From Trichococcus alkaliphilus (GTDB taxonomy: Bacteria; Bacillota; Bacilli; Lactobacillales; Aerococcaceae), in assembly GCF_003008695.1 (NCBI RefSeq), contig NZ_PXZT01000002.1, positions 272,551 through 336,550 of the forward strand: a DNA stretch of 64,000 bases, written 5' to 3'. The translations under genes were made by a program, and so were the position numbers. The notes beneath the pieces were generated by a model. The model was not told where the DNA came from. It ran no database searches and saw only the letters and a list, made by a program, of their open reading frames with translations. Of the stretch, positions 53,472 to 62,590 are shown in pieces (position 1 is the first letter of the stretch; every line of letters begins with the position of its first letter).

Positions 53472-55862
53472 CTAACTACTTTCTTCGATATCCACCGGCA
53501 GAATGGTGAACAGGTCCGCATCCTCATCTTCGGCCAAGCGGTTGCTTTGGTGCAGCTTCGCCTTCTCAAAAATGCTCCTGGCTGTGCGGGCGTTGCCGAA
53601 ATGGCTGTCGCGCGTCGTATAGGACAGCAAGAACAGGTTCTTCACTTTCTCCTGGGCTTCCTCAGTCAGCACAAAACCTTGCTGGGTGGCGGCCATGTGG
53701 AAGATTTCCGTCAGTTCTTCACTGTCGTAATCCGGGAAATCGACCGTGTAGGCGATCCGGCTGCGGATGCCGGAGTTCATGCTGAGCATCTGCTCCATCT
53801 CGCTCGGATAGCCTGCCATGATGACGACCAACTTGTCGCGGTTGTCCTCCATCTCCTTGATCAGCGTGCTGATGGCTTCATAGCCGAAGTCGTTTTCGGA
53901 GGCGGAATAAAGGGAATAGGCTTCATCGATGAACAGGACGCCGCCGTATGCTTCCTTGATTTTTTCCAACGTCTTCGGTCCGGTCTGGCCGACGTACTGT
54001 CCGACCAAATCTTCCCTAGTGACTTCGATCATGTGTCCGCGCTTCAGCACACCGATGGATTTCAGGATTTGGCTGATAAGCCGCGCGATGGTCGTCTTGC
54101 CTGTGCCGGGGTTGCCGGTGAAGACCATGTGCAAGGACAAATCGTTCATCGGATGTCCCATCTTTTCGCGGCGCTTCTCAGCGCGCACGTAATTCATGAT
54201 TGAGCTGACTTGTTTTTTGACATCCTTCAAGCCGACCAGATTGCGCAGCTGCGCCATCAAGTCTTCAATATTATCCCCGAACAGTTGGTTCGGGTCGATG
54301 CCGAAATCGAGCGGCTCGAGGATGACCAGATCATCCTTCGTCACGGACTTTTCGCTCAGACGGAAAGCCCGTTCGCGCATCGCTTCTTCCATGATGTTCC
54401 TGACGGCACGGGCATTGGCGAACTGCGGGACCACTTTTTCCTGATTGATTTTGACCTTGAAGGCCTGCTCGGCTTCCTCAGTCAGCGTATAATGGTTGTC
54501 CTTGGCTTGCGCCTTGGCGATTTCCAACAGTTCTTGGTCGGAAAAATCCTCGAAATCGATCTGCATATTGATTCGGCTAGACAGGCCAGGATTCGATTTC
54601 AGCAACTGCTTCATGCCGGTGTCATAACCCGCCAGGATTACGATGAAGTCATTGCGGTGATCTTCCATCGCTTTGATCAGAGTATCGATGGCTTCCGATC
54701 CGTAATCGAGCGAATCGCTGTCCGAGGACGCCAAGGAATAGGCTTCATCGATGAACAGCACGCCGCCCATGGCCGATTCGATAACGGCCTTTGTCTTCTG
54801 GGCAGTCTGTCCGACGTAGCCGCCGACCAGATCCGAGCGATCGACTTCCACCAACTGGCCCGATTCGAGGATGCCCAAGGAATAGAAGATGTCCCCCAAA
54901 ATCCTGGCGACTGTCGTTTTCCCTGTGCCCGGATTGCCGGAAAAGGCGAAATGATAGGAAGGCTGTTCATTTTTCTCAATCGACAGCATGTAGGCCCGTT
55001 TCTTGTCGTATTCGACCAGCTTCACGATCCGGTTGATGGTCTCCTTCACTTCCGTCAGACCGATCAGCTCATTCAGTTCGGCCAGAGACTCTTCCAAAGA
55101 GACTTTGACTTTCCGATTGGAATGGGCGGCATCCATATGGAAATAATCGGCATGCGGGGCCCTTCTTGCCAGCCTGCTCGACTGCATGGTCGCGATCAGC
55201 TTGCCGACTTTTTCGGTGCTGTGCGAAAGCGGCCGCGTCCGTTCCAATTCCTTGTGGATGCGGCGGCATTCATCGAAACGGCCGTGGATGTAGTAGGCAT
55301 AAACGCGATCGTATTCGATGGCATCGTCATAGCCATATTTTTCGGACTCTTCGATGGAAGCCAGGATCGTATCCAGCTCCTCTTCCTGCTGCAGATAGAT
55401 CTTCGACTTCAAACGCAATGCCGCGAAAGATTTCGGAGTGTGCTTGAGCACCTGATCGACGAGTTCCAGCGCCCGCGGGAGGTCGTTCTTTTCGAAGGCC
55501 ATCTTCGCCAGGACAAGCGCTGCTTCCCAATTGGCGGGGTTGCGGGTAAAGGCGGCTTGCGCATAGCTCTCCGCTGCCTTGTCATCGCCGTCCTCCGCAT
55601 ACAGCTTCGCCAGCAACGTCAAATAGGCATCGCCGGTGCCGTTCAATTCCACCGCCCGCAGCGCGTAATACATCGCTTTTTCGAGATTGCGGTTCTTGTA
55701 GTGGCTGAGCCCCAGCAAGTAATTCACATGCGGATGATCCGGATGCGTCCGGATGGCTTCCATCAGGACCGGGACACTGCTCAAGGACATGTTTTTCCTG
55801 ATGTTGTTTTCGATCCCTTTCAGCCTCTCGTCTATGTTTTCAGTTAAGTTCTCGTCTGTCAT
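53472..55862 (-). CDS. TPR protein with two CbbX/SpoVK-type AAA domains
   Basis: A 796-residue ATPase. Residues 1-235 form TPR-like helical repeats. Two AAA modules of the CbbX/SpoVK/EccA type follow. Module 1 has Walker A SGNPGTGKTTV (309-317) and Walker B VLFIDEAYSL (368-377). Module 2 has GNPGTGKTTI (583-591) and a second VLFIDEAYSL near 643. Both have intact arginine-rich sensor regions (NARAVRNIMEEAMRERA, NARTARSIFEKA). The CbbX group remodels protein complexes; EccA works with type VII secretion. No type VII or rubisco genes are here, so the client is unknown. Confidence 0.9.
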   Translation of the reverse strand: MTDENLTENIDERLKGIENNIRKNMSLSSVPVLMEAIRTHPDHPHVNYLLGLSHYKNRNLEKAMYYALRAVELNGTGDAYLTLLAKLYAEDGDDKAAESYAQAAFTRNPANWEAALVLAKMAFEKNDLPRALELVDQVLKHTPKSFAALRLKSKIYLQQEEELDTILASIEESEKYGYDDAIEYDRVYAYYIHGRFDECRRIHKELERTRPLSHSTEKVGKLIATMQSSRLARRAPHADYFHMDAAHSNRKVKVSLEESLAELNELIGLTEVKETINRIVKLVEYDKKRAYMLSIEKNEQPSYHFAFSGNPGTGKTTVARILGDIFYSLGILESGQLVEVDRSDLVGGYVGQTAQKTKAVIESAMGGVLFIDEAYSLASSDSDSLDYGSEAIDTLIKAMEDHRNDFIVILAGYDTGMKQLLKSNPGLSSRINMQIDFEDFSDQELLEIAKAQAKDNHYTLTEEAEQAFKVKINQEKVVPQFANARAVRNIMEEAMRERAFRLSEKSVTKDDLVILEPLDFGIDPNQLFGDNIEDLMAQLRNLVGLKDVKKQVSSIMNYVRAEKRREKMGHPMNDLSLHMVFTGNPGTGKTTIARLISQILKSIGVLKRGHMIEVTREDLVGQYVGQTGPKTLEKIKEAYGGVLFIDEAYSLYSASENDFGYEAISTLIKEMEDNRDKLVVIMAGYPSEMEQMLSMNSGIRSRIAYTVDFPDYDSEELTEIFHMAATQQGFVLTEEAQEKVKNLFLLSYTTRDSHFGNARTARSIFEKAKLHQSNRLAEDEDADLFTILPVDIEESS

Positions 55863-56096
55863 CCGAAGCTTCTTCCTTCCCGTTCGTATATTCTATTTAT
55901 CTAAAATGGACCTTTTCACGATGCCCTTTATTTTAGCACAATTCCATCCCTTTTCATGCGTTTATGCTTACGTCGTTTCCGTTCTGACCAGGGAATCTGC
56001 CCAAAAAGGCTATTTTTTGAGTTTGCCTGCTGACAAGGTTATACTTTGGTTGAAAGCAAAAAGAACAGCGCGCCACCCAGACAGGAGGAGTTACAC

Positions 56097-57011
56097 ATGA
56101 TTTACACAATCACATTGAATCCAACCATCGATTATATCGTCACTGTCCCCCAATTGACTTTGGGCCAATCCCATCACATGCAGGATGAACTAATTACGCC
56201 CGGCGGGAAAGGCATCATGGTTTCGCGCGTCCTGAAAGCACTCGGAATCCCCTCGATCGCGTTGGGCTTCCGCGGCGGCTTCACCGGTGACTTTGTGCGC
56301 GAATACATGGAGGAACTGAATATCCTCAACCAATTCACCGTGATCAAAGAGCGCACCCGCATCAATCTCGTCCTGAAGTCGGACCAGGATACCGAAATCA
56401 GCGACTACGGTCCCAGCGCAACCGATGAGGAAGTCGCCCGTTTCATGAAAGGTTTCGAGGACATCTCAACGCAAGACTTTGTAGTGATGTCGGGCAGCAA
56501 GCTCCCTTCCATGCCGAAGGATTTTTATGAACAGCTGATCCGCTCCCTTCATAAGGAAGGCGTGCCTTTTGCTTGCGACATCACGAAGGAAGAATTGCGG
56601 AACAGTCTGCAGTATCACCCATTGGTTGTGAAACCCAACCAGAAGGAAGTCGGCGAATTTTTCGGCCGGACTTTCGCCACGTGGCAGGAGGTTATCCCTT
56701 ACGGCAAGCAACTGGTTGAGTTGGGCGCGCAGCATGCCATCGTTTCCTTGGGCGGGGATGGCGCCTTGCTCTTCACACCGCAGGAAGTCATTTATGCGCC
56801 GCCATTATCCGGTGAAGTCGCCAATCCGGTCGGAGCCGGCGATTCAATGGTGGCCGGGTTCGTCGGCACCTTCATCCGGACTGGGCACGCTTCGGAAGCT
56901 TTTCGGGTAGCAGTAGCTGCCGGAACTGCCACAGCTTTCTCCCCGGATATCGCCACCACTGAAGAAATCGAAGCGCAATTGGGCCGCGTTGTCCTGGAAA
57001 AAATCGAATAA
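56097..57011 (+). CDS. 1-phosphofructokinase / tagatose-6-phosphate kinase family (PfkB)
   Basis: A 304-residue PfkB-family sugar kinase of the FruK/LacC type. It has MIYTITLNPTIDYIV, PGGKGIMVSRVLKALG (usually GGKGINVSR), VKPNQKEVGEFFG and the C-terminal catalytic NPVGAGDSMVAGF with the base Asp. It phosphorylates fructose 1-phosphate or tagatose 6-phosphate. The Asn-to-Met change in the substrate loop is unusual. The ATG at 56097 has AGGAGGAG seven bases upstream. No fructose PTS genes adjoin it, so the substrate is not settled by context. Confidence 0.88.
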   Translation: MIYTITLNPTIDYIVTVPQLTLGQSHHMQDELITPGGKGIMVSRVLKALGIPSIALGFRGGFTGDFVREYMEELNILNQFTVIKERTRINLVLKSDQDTEISDYGPSATDEEVARFMKGFEDISTQDFVVMSGSKLPSMPKDFYEQLIRSLHKEGVPFACDITKEELRNSLQYHPLVVKPNQKEVGEFFGRTFATWQEVIPYGKQLVELGAQHAIVSLGGDGALLFTPQEVIYAPPLSGEVANPVGAGDSMVAGFVGTFIRTGHASEAFRVAVAAGTATAFSPDIATTEEIEAQLGRVVLEKIE

Positions 57012-57024
57012 AATACAAAGTTTA

Positions 57025-57072
57025 AAAGCGTTGGATAACCTCCGGAGACCGGAGCTGTCCAACGCTTTTTTT
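57025..57072. terminator. Terminator with a CTCCGG palindrome inside
   Basis: AAAGCGTTGGA/TCCAACGCTTT stem with T tract. The apical part contains CTCCGGAGACCGGAG (57040-57054), a short form of the CTCCGG hairpins found elsewhere in the window. Serves convergent genes. Confidence 0.85.
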
Positions 57073-57082
57073 ACTTTTCTCT

Positions 57083-57796
57083 TTAGCCTTCTGCTTCGGC
57101 CATTTCTTCCGCCAAGTTGTGGTAACCGATTTCCTTGTCCATGAAATCATCGGATTGGACGGCGAAATGTTGCGTGATGCTTTCGATGGTTTGGATCTCG
57201 CATTTTGCTTCGTCAACGATGTAATCGAGGATGTGTCCGCCGAATTTGCGGTCGTCGCTGATGAAATGGCAATGGAAGCCACCTTTGGCTACCCCGTCGA
57301 ACAGTTCCGGCGTATAGATGCCGATCGCGGTTCCCTGCATATCGTAGGCCTCGAACTCTGGCTGGACGCGCGTCGCTTCAATCAGGCGCGGATAGGGTTT
57401 CTGCTGCTTCGGCACCGCCCGCGTGTGCATGTACTCGAAATGCCCAGTAATTTTGACGACCGAAAACACATTCCGGCTGCGCACGCGTTTGACGATATCC
57501 GAGCGTACTTTCCTAAGCGTCATTGGCCGATCGATATCGTATTCGCGGTCCGGTCGGAAGAACGTCACAGCGGCATGCGGCGTTGTCTGCGCTGGATCCA
57601 CGCTCGAGATCGAGCCATCCTCCTTCGCTTGGTAGGCGATGCCGTCCAACAGGATCAGTTCTCCTTCAAAATCATGGAAAGTACCAATCCCGATGTCCCC
57701 ATGCTTCAATAGTTCTTCGAATGTCAGGGTCCCGTCGAATACCCCCGCCATCAGATCCCCCAGCGTTTGATGCTGATACAATGTACTTTCGCCCAT
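57083..57796 (-). CDS. budA: Alpha-acetolactate decarboxylase
   Basis: A 237-residue decarboxylase converting acetolactate to acetoin, a step of pyruvate overflow in lactic bacteria. The zinc site is clear: FHCHFISDDRKFGGH supplies the His ligands, and the catalytic Glu/Arg lie in the conserved TGIPHF-like region KITGHFEYMHTRAVP. The N-terminal YQHQTLGDLMAGVFDG is typical. Acetolactate synthase is not adjacent, so acetolactate must come from a gene elsewhere. Monocistronic. Confidence 0.94.
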   Translation of the reverse strand: MGESTLYQHQTLGDLMAGVFDGTLTFEELLKHGDIGIGTFHDFEGELILLDGIAYQAKEDGSISSVDPAQTTPHAAVTFFRPDREYDIDRPMTLRKVRSDIVKRVRSRNVFSVVKITGHFEYMHTRAVPKQQKPYPRLIEATRVQPEFEAYDMQGTAIGIYTPELFDGVAKGGFHCHFISDDRKFGGHILDYIVDEAKCEIQTIESITQHFAVQSDDFMDKEIGYHNLAEEMAEAEG

Positions 57797-57929
57797 CTGC
57801 TCCCGCCCCTTCTGTGCCCTTACGCAATCATTTGTTATTTTGTCTGATCATGATAGCCCATTATATCACAGCGGGAAGGCGTCAAACAATCGTGTCTTCA
57901 GGGGTGTCAGGCGCTGGGCGACCAGAATA

Positions 57930-57957
57930 GGGGCCGCCCCGAAAACGAGACAGCCCC
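57930..57957 (-). terminator. Terminator of trxA
   Basis: GGGGC-N18-GCCCC stem with inner CCCG/CG pairing, eight bases from the stop codon. Confidence 0.65.
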
Positions 57958-57964
57958 ATTAGTA

Positions 57965-58279
57965 TTACGCTAATTTTGTTTCCAGGTAATCAACCAAAAC
58001 ATCTTTCGGATGGTAGCCGGTCAGTTTTTCAACCGGTTGTCCGTCTTTGAACAACACCATTGTGGGAATGCTCATGATGCCGAACTGTGAAGCCGTCATT
58101 TGGTTCTCGTCGATATTCAATTTGACGATTTTCACTTTGTTATCCATCTCTTCTTCGATTTCTTCCAAAACGGGGCCGAGCATGCGGCAAGGGCCGCACC
58201 AAGGCGCCCAAAAATCCATCAATGTCAAACCTTCCTGTACTTCACTCTGCCATGTTGTGTCTGTTACTTGTGTGCTCAT
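57965..58279 (-). CDS. trxA: Thioredoxin
   Basis: A 104-residue classical thioredoxin with the WCGPC active site in DFWAPWCGPCRMLGP and the cis-proline in MSIPTMVLF. It reduces protein disulfides as a general cytosolic reductant. Unlike the two mini-thioredoxins in the arsenic island, it has the full-length fold. Monocistronic. Confidence 0.96.
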   Translation of the reverse strand: MSTQVTDTTWQSEVQEGLTLMDFWAPWCGPCRMLGPVLEEIEEEMDNKVKIVKLNIDENQMTASQFGIMSIPTMVLFKDGQPVEKLTGYHPKDVLVDYLETKLA

Positions 58280-58397
58280 GCTTTATCTGTCCTTCCTTAA
58301 ACTGTATATTTTTGCTTTAATTTCTTATCAATAAAACGTATTATACCCCACCCGGTATTATTAGTAAATAAAAAAGATTTAAAAGTAAGCAAGATGA

Positions 58398-58426
58398 TTG
58401 ACAATCCATCGTAACAGGCATAATAT
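58398..58426 (+). promoter_or_regulatory. Promoter of the second marR-ABC operon
   Basis: -35 TTGACA (58398-58403), exact 17-base spacer, -10 TAATAT (58421-58426). Confidence 0.85.
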
Positions 58427-58446
58427 AGTTAGGGCACGAACTATAT
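58423..58446 (+). promoter_or_regulatory. Probable MarR operator
   Basis: Perfect inverted repeat ATATAGTT-N8-AACTATAT that overlaps the -10 box and start site, 15 bases before the marR ATG. The arm ATAGTT differs from the other MarR operator in the window (ATAGC). Confidence 0.75.
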
Positions 58447-58461
58447 GGGTGGTGAAAAATA

Positions 58462-58902
58462 ATGAGCAACACAGACTTGCTGGGATTCCGGATCAGATCG
58501 CTTTGGCAACAAATTAAGCGTCTCATGAATAGGCACTTGACCGAAAATGATGGTTATGGCCTGACCGGCATGCAATTCGCGATTGTTTCCTACATCGCCA
58601 AAGAATCCGCAGAGCGGGACGTCTTTCAGAAAGATCTTGAGCAGAAATTCGACATCCGCAAATCGACCGTCACAGGCATCCTGAATACGATGGAAAGGGA
58701 TGGCTTGCTACTGCGGGAAACCGTTCCATACGACGCCAGACTGCGGAAAATGATACTGACGGATAAGGCTTTGCAAGCAAAAAAAAATTCAGAACAAGTG
58801 ATTGATACCGTGGAGAACCAATTGTCCAAAGGTTTAACTGAAGAAGAAATCGCCACTTTTTTGACGATTCTCGAAAAAATCTTGAAAAATGCAGAAAGCT
58901 GA
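58462..58902 (+). CDS. MarR-family repressor of the second ABC exporter
   Basis: A 146-residue MarR protein. The HTH is in VFQKDLEQKFDIRKSTVTGILNTMERDGLLLRETVPYDAR, which ends in the wing. It is only distantly similar to the MarR at 44403-44882 and lacks its Cys/His tail. It is first in an operon with two ABC half-transporters and sits behind a perfect palindromic operator, so it is probably an autorepressor responding to a compound the exporter removes. The ATG follows a GGTGGTGAAAAATA ribosome region. Confidence 0.9.
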   Translation: MSNTDLLGFRIRSLWQQIKRLMNRHLTENDGYGLTGMQFAIVSYIAKESAERDVFQKDLEQKFDIRKSTVTGILNTMERDGLLLRETVPYDARLRKMILTDKALQAKKNSEQVIDTVENQLSKGLTEEEIATFLTILEKILKNAES

Positions 58903-58958
58903 TTGCCTCAATCATTTAAAAAAACACCCAATCATTATTTACGGAAAGGATTAACGCT

Positions 58959-60698
58959 ATGATAAAAAAACTCATGGGCAGCATACGCGAGTATAAAAAA
59001 GACTCGATCCTTGCCCCTATATATGTCACTTTGGAAGTCGTCCTTGAAGTGCTTATCCCCTATCTGATGTCTATGATCATCGATAAAGGGATCGGAGAAG
59101 GAGACATGCCGTTCATCATCCGCATCGGACTGATCTTGATCGTCTCCACCCTCTTTTCTTTAGGGTTCGGAGTCCTGTCCGGTTTGCATGCGGCAAAAGC
59201 TTCGGCCGGATTCGCCAAAAATATCCGCAAGGACATGTACTACAATATCCAGGATTTCTCATTTTCGAATATCGATCAATTTTCGACATCCAGTCTGATC
59301 ACCCGTTTGACGACTGACATCACGAATGTCCAGAACTCTTACCAGATGATCATCCGGATTATGGTCCGGGCGCCGCTTATGCTCGTATTCTCATTGTTGA
59401 TGGCTCTGAGCATCAACAGTGAACTCGGGATGGTCTTCCTTGGAGCGATCCCGTTCCTGGGCTTCGGTCTCTATCTGATCATGTCACAAGCCTTCCCGAT
59501 TTTCCAGAGAGTATTCCGCACCTATGACAAGCTGAACCGGGTCGTCCAGGAAAATCTTTATGGCATCCGGGTCGTCAAGTCCTTTGTGCGTGAAGAGCAC
59601 GAAACCGAAAAATTCAAATCCGTCTCCAAGAAAATCTACACTGATTTCACCAAAGCCGAAAAAATCTTGGCCTTCAACAGCCCTTTGATGCAGTTCACGA
59701 TGTACGCAAGCATACTGACCTTGTCCCTATTGGGCGCGCGCATGATCGTCTCCGGTTCGATGACGACAGGCCAACTGATGAGTCTGATCACTTACGCTTC
59801 CCAAATTCTGATGAGTTTGATGATGATTTCGATGGTCTTCGTTATGGTCACGATCTCCCGCGCTTCAGCGGAGCGGATTGTGGAAGTACTGAGTGAGGAC
59901 AGCGACCTGAAGAACAACAGCAATCCAATCATGGTCATTCCTGACGGATCGGTAACTTTCGAGCAGGTTGACTTCAGTTACACCAATGATCCGAAGAAGC
60001 TCGCCTTGAAAAATGTCAGTTTTTCCGTCAAATCAGGGGAGACGGTTGGCATCATCGGCGGCACTGGCAGTGCCAAAACCTCTTTGGTCCACCTCATTCC
60101 GCGTCTTTATGATACCACCGGTGGTACGGTGAAAGTCGGCGGTGTCGATGTCCGCGATTATGATATGCAGACATTGCGCAGCGAAGTCGCTATGGTGCTC
60201 CAAAAAAATATCCTGTTCTCGGGAACGATCAAAGACAATCTGCGCTGGGGCAATCCTGCCGCTACCGATGCAGAGCTGATGACTGCAGCGCGACAGGCTC
60301 AGGCCGATGAATTCATCCAACGCCTTCCTGATGGCTACGACACTTATATTGAAGAAGGCGGCACAAACGTTTCCGGCGGGCAAAGACAACGGCTCTGCAT
60401 CGCGCGCGCTTTGGTGAAACAACCGAAGATCCTGATTCTCGATGACTCGACCAGCGCCGTGGATACCCGGACGGACTCCTTGATCCGGACCGCTTTCAAG
60501 GAAGAAATCCCGAACACGACCAAATTCATCATCGCCCAACGCGTCTCTTCCGTTCAGGATGCCGACAAGATCATCGTGATGGAGAGCGGCAGCGTCAATG
60601 GCATCGGAACGCACGCTGAATTGCTTGCAACAAACACGATTTACCAAGAAGTCTACTATTCACAAACGAAAGGGGGAAAAATTGCTGATGAAGCCTAA
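58959..60698 (+). CDS. Heterodimeric ABC exporter, degenerate half
   Basis: A 579-residue half-transporter with six helices (about 15-320) and a nucleotide domain. Walker A is GGTGSAKTSL (Ala in place of Gly), the signature is NVSGGQRQRLCIARA, and Walker B ends ILILDDSTSAVD, with Asp in place of the catalytic Glu; the switch reads IAQRVSS. This is the degenerate half of a heterodimer. Its length is normal, without the large extracellular insert of its counterpart at 42150-44378. It overlaps the next gene by 11 bases. Confidence 0.92.
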   Translation: MIKKLMGSIREYKKDSILAPIYVTLEVVLEVLIPYLMSMIIDKGIGEGDMPFIIRIGLILIVSTLFSLGFGVLSGLHAAKASAGFAKNIRKDMYYNIQDFSFSNIDQFSTSSLITRLTTDITNVQNSYQMIIRIMVRAPLMLVFSLLMALSINSELGMVFLGAIPFLGFGLYLIMSQAFPIFQRVFRTYDKLNRVVQENLYGIRVVKSFVREEHETEKFKSVSKKIYTDFTKAEKILAFNSPLMQFTMYASILTLSLLGARMIVSGSMTTGQLMSLITYASQILMSLMMISMVFVMVTISRASAERIVEVLSEDSDLKNNSNPIMVIPDGSVTFEQVDFSYTNDPKKLALKNVSFSVKSGETVGIIGGTGSAKTSLVHLIPRLYDTTGGTVKVGGVDVRDYDMQTLRSEVAMVLQKNILFSGTIKDNLRWGNPAATDAELMTAARQAQADEFIQRLPDGYDTYIEEGGTNVSGGQRQRLCIARALVKQPKILILDDSTSAVDTRTDSLIRTAFKEEIPNTTKFIIAQRVSSVQDADKIIVMESGSVNGIGTHAELLATNTIYQEVYYSQTKGGKIADEA

Positions 60699-62574
60699 TC
60701 AACCAAAACGGCGCGGAGCCAAAGATGCCGGCAAAACGACAAGACGCCTCCTGTCTTATATTTCCAAAGGCCACAAATTCACCTTTAGCCTTGTATTGAT
60801 CTGTATCCTCATAAGCGCCCTTGCCAATGTTGTGGGTTCGCTTTTCCTTAAGACGCTGATTGATGAGTATATCACGCCTTTACTGGGCGTAACCAATCCG
60901 GTCTTCACCAGCATGTACCGTGCGATCGCGATGATGGCCGGCATTTACATGATCGGTGTCGTGGCGACGTATGTCTACAACATCCTGATGGTTTCCATTT
61001 CCCAAGGGATCCAGAAAAAAATCCGCGATGAGCTGTTCACGCATATGCAGTCCTTGCCGATTAAATATTTCGATACGCATGCGCATGGCGATGTCATGAG
61101 CCGCTACACCAATGATATCGATACTTTGCGCCAGATGCTTTCGCAAAGTATCCCGATGGCCTTTTCTTCCCTGGTTACGATCGTCAGTGTATTCGCTGCG
61201 ATGCTGGCGGTAAGTTTGCCGCTGACGCTCATCGTTGCCCTGATGGTCGCCTTATCGATCACCGTCACAAAGACGATCGGCGGCAAGAGTTCCGTCAACT
61301 TCGTCAAGCAGCAGCAGACGCTCGGTAAAGTGAACGGTTATATCGAGGAAATGATGCACGGGCAAAAAGAAGTCAAAGTTTTCGGACGCGAAACGGAATC
61401 CAAAGAGCGTTTCGACAAACTCAACGACGAGTTGCGCGAGAGCGCGACGAACGCAAACATCTACGCAAATATCCTGATGCCGATCCTGGGGAATCTGGGA
61501 TTCCTGCAGTATGCTCTGATCGCTATGTTCGGAGGAGCCATGGCTGTCGCAGGCATCGGTGGCCTGACCTTGGGGGCGATTGCTTCCTTCCTGCAGTTGA
61601 GCCGTTCTTTCACAATGCCGGTCAACCAGATTTCCCAACAAGTTTCATCGATCGTGATGGCTTTGGCGGGTGCTGAGCGGATCTTCGAATTGATGGATGA
61701 AAAGCCTGAGTTGGATGAAGGCACCGTCACCTTGGTGAATGCAACCATGGTCGGTGATGAAGTGAAGGAAGCCGAAAACCATACCGGACTTTGGGCATGG
61801 AAAGTGCCTCAAGCAGATGGTTCGGTCCGTTATACGCAACTGACCGGTGATGTCCGATTCTTTGATGTCGACTTCTCCTACAATCCCGACAAACAGATTC
61901 TGCATGACATCAGTCTTTATGCCCATCCCGGCGAAAAAGTCGCTTTTGTGGGATCGACGGGTGCCGGCAAAACGACAATCACGAACTTGATCAATCGTTT
62001 CTATGACATCCAGGACGGAAAAATCGTTTATGATGGTATCGACATCGCAGACATCAAGAAAAATGATCTGCGCCGTTCCTTGGGTATCGTGTTGCAGGAT
62101 ACCAACCTCTTCACCGGAACGATTCTGGAAAACATCCGTTACGGCAATCTGCACGCATCCGATGAAGAAATTTATGCGGCAGCGCGCTTGGCGAATGCCG
62201 ATGATTTCATCTCCCGTCTGCCGCTGGGATACCAAACAGTCATTTCCGGCGACGGCGAAGGACTTTCCCAAGGCCAGAAGCAATTGCTTTCAATTGCCCG
62301 TGCGGCTGTTGCCGATCCTCCCGTCATGATACTGGATGAAGCAACTTCCAGCATCGACACGCGGACAGAATCGATCGTGCAGCGCGGCATGGATGCGTTG
62401 ATGCAGGGACGGACCGTTTTCGTCATCGCCCACCGCCTGTCCACTATCCAAAATGCGGATGTGATCATGCTGATGGAGCAAGGCCGGATCATCGAACGCG
62501 GCGATCATGAGAAATTGATCGGCGAACAAGGAAAATATTATCAGCTTTATACCGGAGCATTCGAGCTGGAATAA
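60688..62574 (+). CDS. Heterodimeric ABC exporter, canonical half
   Basis: A 628-residue half-transporter with a ~25-residue basic start (KPNQPKRRGAKDAGKTTRR), six helices and a nucleotide domain: Walker A GSTGAGKTTI, signature LSQGQKQLLSIARA, catalytic Glu in MILDEATSSID, and switch His in IAHRLSTI. It pairs with the degenerate half encoded upstream. Residues ~370-415 hold a linker (EVKEAENHTGLWAWKVPQADG) absent from many homologues. The ATG at 60688 lies inside the end of the upstream gene, after AAAGGGGG; this implies coupled translation. Confidence 0.92.
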   Translation: MKPNQPKRRGAKDAGKTTRRLLSYISKGHKFTFSLVLICILISALANVVGSLFLKTLIDEYITPLLGVTNPVFTSMYRAIAMMAGIYMIGVVATYVYNILMVSISQGIQKKIRDELFTHMQSLPIKYFDTHAHGDVMSRYTNDIDTLRQMLSQSIPMAFSSLVTIVSVFAAMLAVSLPLTLIVALMVALSITVTKTIGGKSSVNFVKQQQTLGKVNGYIEEMMHGQKEVKVFGRETESKERFDKLNDELRESATNANIYANILMPILGNLGFLQYALIAMFGGAMAVAGIGGLTLGAIASFLQLSRSFTMPVNQISQQVSSIVMALAGAERIFELMDEKPELDEGTVTLVNATMVGDEVKEAENHTGLWAWKVPQADGSVRYTQLTGDVRFFDVDFSYNPDKQILHDISLYAHPGEKVAFVGSTGAGKTTITNLINRFYDIQDGKIVYDGIDIADIKKNDLRRSLGIVLQDTNLFTGTILENIRYGNLHASDEEIYAAARLANADDFISRLPLGYQTVISGDGEGLSQGQKQLLSIARAAVADPPVMILDEATSSIDTRTESIVQRGMDALMQGRTVFVIAHRLSTIQNADVIMLMEQGRIIERGDHEKLIGEQGKYYQLYTGAFELE

Positions 62575-62590
62575 AAGAATCGGTGCGCAG

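Noticed and set aside
54210..55847. Plus-strand open frame of 545 codons
   Set aside because: It lies entirely antisense to the AAA ATPase gene, lacks a ribosome site, and its translation has no domain. A shadow of the codon pattern of the real gene.
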